Below are positions 4,979-6,499 of a DNA stretch of 6,499 bases, piece by piece. Location: positions 1 to 6,499 of the forward strand of contig DAOUVM010000150.1 in NCBI GenBank assembly GCA_030667645.1, read 5' to 3'. Positions within the stretch are counted from its first letter, which is position 1. The number at the start of each line of letters is the position of its first letter. The translations under genes and the position numbers were made by a program. The notes below the pieces were generated by a model, which had not been told where the DNA came from, did not search any database, and saw only the letters and a program-made list of their open reading frames with translations. The stretch comes from Ardenticatenales bacterium (GTDB taxonomy: Bacteria; Chloroflexota; Anaerolineae; Promineifilales; UBA4811).

Positions 4979-6499
4979 TCAGGGCATCTCGCCTCCTCCG
5001 CGCCGCTTTACCAGCCACAACGGCCCTTTCGGCGACAGCTTGTAGCTCGCCGCAATCTCTTCATCTTCCCAGGTCAGATAGATGGGACGCAGGCCCAGAT
5101 GCCGGCCTATCATGGTCTGCAGCGCTTCTCTGCCCAGCCCGGCCGGGCGCAAGTCGAGTCCCGGATGATTCACTGCCAGGACTTGACGATACCAGGCATG
5201 GCGCAGAAAGGTCGGAATGATGGGCACCAGGTCCTGGCGTTCATCCAAGGCATAGCACGCATACCACATGCCAAAAGTGTGCGCGTCGCCATGGGTGAAA
5301 ACCAGGGCATCATCCGCGGCCGCTTCCAGGGATCCGGCGACAAACTCACTGGCGCCCCGGTCATCACTCAGATCCATCGCGCCCCACTGCACGATGACCA
5401 ACACAGTTGGCAACAGCAGACAAGCCGCAATACACGCAGCGCGCGCATAGGGCCTACCACGCCCCATGCGCAGCAGCCGGCAGCAAACGAGCCACAATCC
5501 CACTGTGAGCCAGACTGCAAGCATCATCAGCGCCGGAAGAAGGTTGACCCAATAGTCTGACGTGCCATATCCGGCCGCATACCCGCCGAGCAGAACCGCG
5601 AACGTACCAGTCATGACTCCGATCACTGGATCCCGAAGCAAAAGCCAGACAAAACCGACCAAAAGAACAAGAAAGATCGGCCAATAGTACCCGGCCGTCA
5701 AGTCCGTCACCCACCCGACCAATCGCGCCAGCACATCAGCCGGGGAAGGTTCCAACACGTTATGACGGTATCGAGCAGCGAGCACTAGGCGGCTGAATCC
5801 ATCCCAGGTCTGCGGGTTCTCCCAGTTGATCGGTGGCATCCGGCGAGCCGCCCACGGGAGATAGGCGTACGGCGCCAGCCCAATACACAGGGCGCCACCG
5901 GCCGCCAGCAGCGTCCGCCAGCGGAGATGTTTCCGGCCGGCCACCAGTGCTACCAGCACTGCGGGCCCGATGAAAGCGATCGTCAGATGGTTCGTCAGCC
6001 CCAGACCAATTATCCATCCGGCCCAGGGCAGCCCTCGGCCGGTTCGCATCCACCTCAGCAAGCACCAGAAAGCGGCTGCAACGATCGCCAGGTGGAGAGA
6101 GTATACCTCGGTGATAAGAGCCTGGGACCAGACCAGCGGCACAAAAGCAAATATGAGCGCGCCGGTCATGGCCGCCCACGGAATCATGGTCCGCGCGACC
6201 CGCACGCGGGACGGGCCCGCCAGACGGTCCAGCACCTCGTGGATGATCCCGCCACACAGGGCGACAGCGACCGCAGCCATAACTGCGGAAAACAGGTTGC
6301 CGGCCGCGGCCGGCTCTTCCAGCGGCAACAGGACCATGGAGAGATGGAGAAAGAGCGTGTAGGTCGGATAGCCGGCCGGATGAGGAACACCAAGTGTGGC
6401 GGCGGCGGCTAGGAAATCGCCTCCATCTGCACCCCTGTGAGACCAGGTCAGACCGGGCGCCGCCGTCATCAGGTAGATGGAAAACGTAACAAGAAACAA
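4979..6499 (-). CDS. DUF2723 / GT-C family membrane glycosyltransferase-like protein; 5' end cut by window
   Basis: At least 506 residues are visible, with the frame still open at base 6499; the first in-frame codon there is TTG (Leu), so the true start probably lies beyond. Conserved DUF2723 (TMEM260-like) features appear in order: APGLTWSHRGADGGDFLAAAATLG (14-37) and HPAGYPTYTLF (40-50) in the first loop, GLGLTNHLT (165-173), and NWENPQTWDGFSRLVLAARYR (225-245). About ten hydrophobic segments follow between residues 5 and 371, for example 67-88, 106-124, 132-149, 195-215, 271-289, 318-341 and 351-371. A soluble domain closes the protein, with DDALVFTHGDAHTFGMWYACY (396-416). Family members are polyprenyl-sugar-dependent transferases; eukaryotic TMEM260 is an O-mannosyltransferase. 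The usual DxGEF reads GADGGDF here, so Asp replaces the Glu. The acceptor is unknown. It converges on the radical SAM gene and is probably not co-regulated. Confidence 0.85.
   Translation of the reverse strand: MFLVTFSIYLMTAAPGLTWSHRGADGGDFLAAAATLGVPHPAGYPTYTLFLHLSMVLLPLEEPAAAGNLFSAVMAAVAVALCGGIIHEVLDRLAGPSRVRVARTMIPWAAMTGALIFAFVPLVWSQALITEVYSLHLAIVAAAFWCLLRWMRTGRGLPWAGWIIGLGLTNHLTIAFIGPAVLVALVAGRKHLRWRTLLAAGGALCIGLAPYAYLPWAARRMPPINWENPQTWDGFSRLVLAARYRHNVLEPSPADVLARLVGWVTDLTAGYYWPIFLVLLVGFVWLLLRDPVIGVMTGTFAVLLGGYAAGYGTSDYWVNLLPALMMLAVWLTVGLWLVCCRLLRMGRGRPYARAACIAACLLLPTVLVIVQWGAMDLSDDRGASEFVAGSLEAAADDALVFTHGDAHTFGMWYACYALDERQDLVPIIPTFLRHAWYRQVLAVNHPGLDLRPAGLGREALQTMIGRHLGLRPIYLTWEDEEIAASYKLSPKGPLWLVKRRGGGEMP

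Noticed and set aside
4964..5560. Plus-strand open frame of 198 codons
   Set aside because: It is antisense to the conserved C-terminal part of the DUF2723 gene and has Gln/His/Arg-rich shadow composition.

Overview
The window looks like chromosome of a moderately GC-rich bacterium, most plausibly a Chloroflexota member (Anaerolineae-like). This is inferred from protein flavour only: an M23 endopeptidase with a Thr-Pro tail, a LysN-like aminotransferase, a SufR-like regulator, a HesB/IscA-type protein with a CxxCxxxC tail and a DUF2723 membrane glycosyltransferase. Promoters are of ordinary sigma-70/sigma-A type. No mobile element, CRISPR array, tRNA or rRNA was recognised.

Layout. 1-482 (+): the 3' end of a secreted M23 peptidase gene. 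483-887: about 400 bases with no supportable gene. 888-2102 (-): a complete fold-type I PLP aminotransferase close to LysN-type 2-aminoadipate transaminases. 2103-2333: a divergent control region with two face-to-face promoters and two operator-like elements. 2334-2954 (+): a SufR-like winged-helix regulator with C-terminal cysteines. 2955-3101: a near-consensus promoter (TTGACA, 17 bases, TACAAT) followed at once by a 23-base palindrome. 3102-3458 (+): an A-type Fe-S carrier-like protein. 3464-4909 (+): a B12-binding-type radical SAM protein, 5 bases behind the carrier. 4910-4978: short convergent gap. 4979-6499 (-): a DUF2723/GT-C membrane protein, cut at its 5' end by the window edge.

The most interesting unit is 2164-4909. 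A predicted Fe-S-sensing repressor sits just upstream of a two-gene operon coding for an Fe-S carrier and a radical SAM [4Fe-4S] enzyme. The operon promoter carries a palindrome placed like a repressor operator, and a 12-of-14 match to its left half and centre lies inside the regulator's own promoter spacer. This suggests a self-contained, autoregulated Fe-S circuit dedicated to one radical SAM enzyme rather than to a full suf operon. The proteins and DNA elements are seen directly; the circuit is inference.
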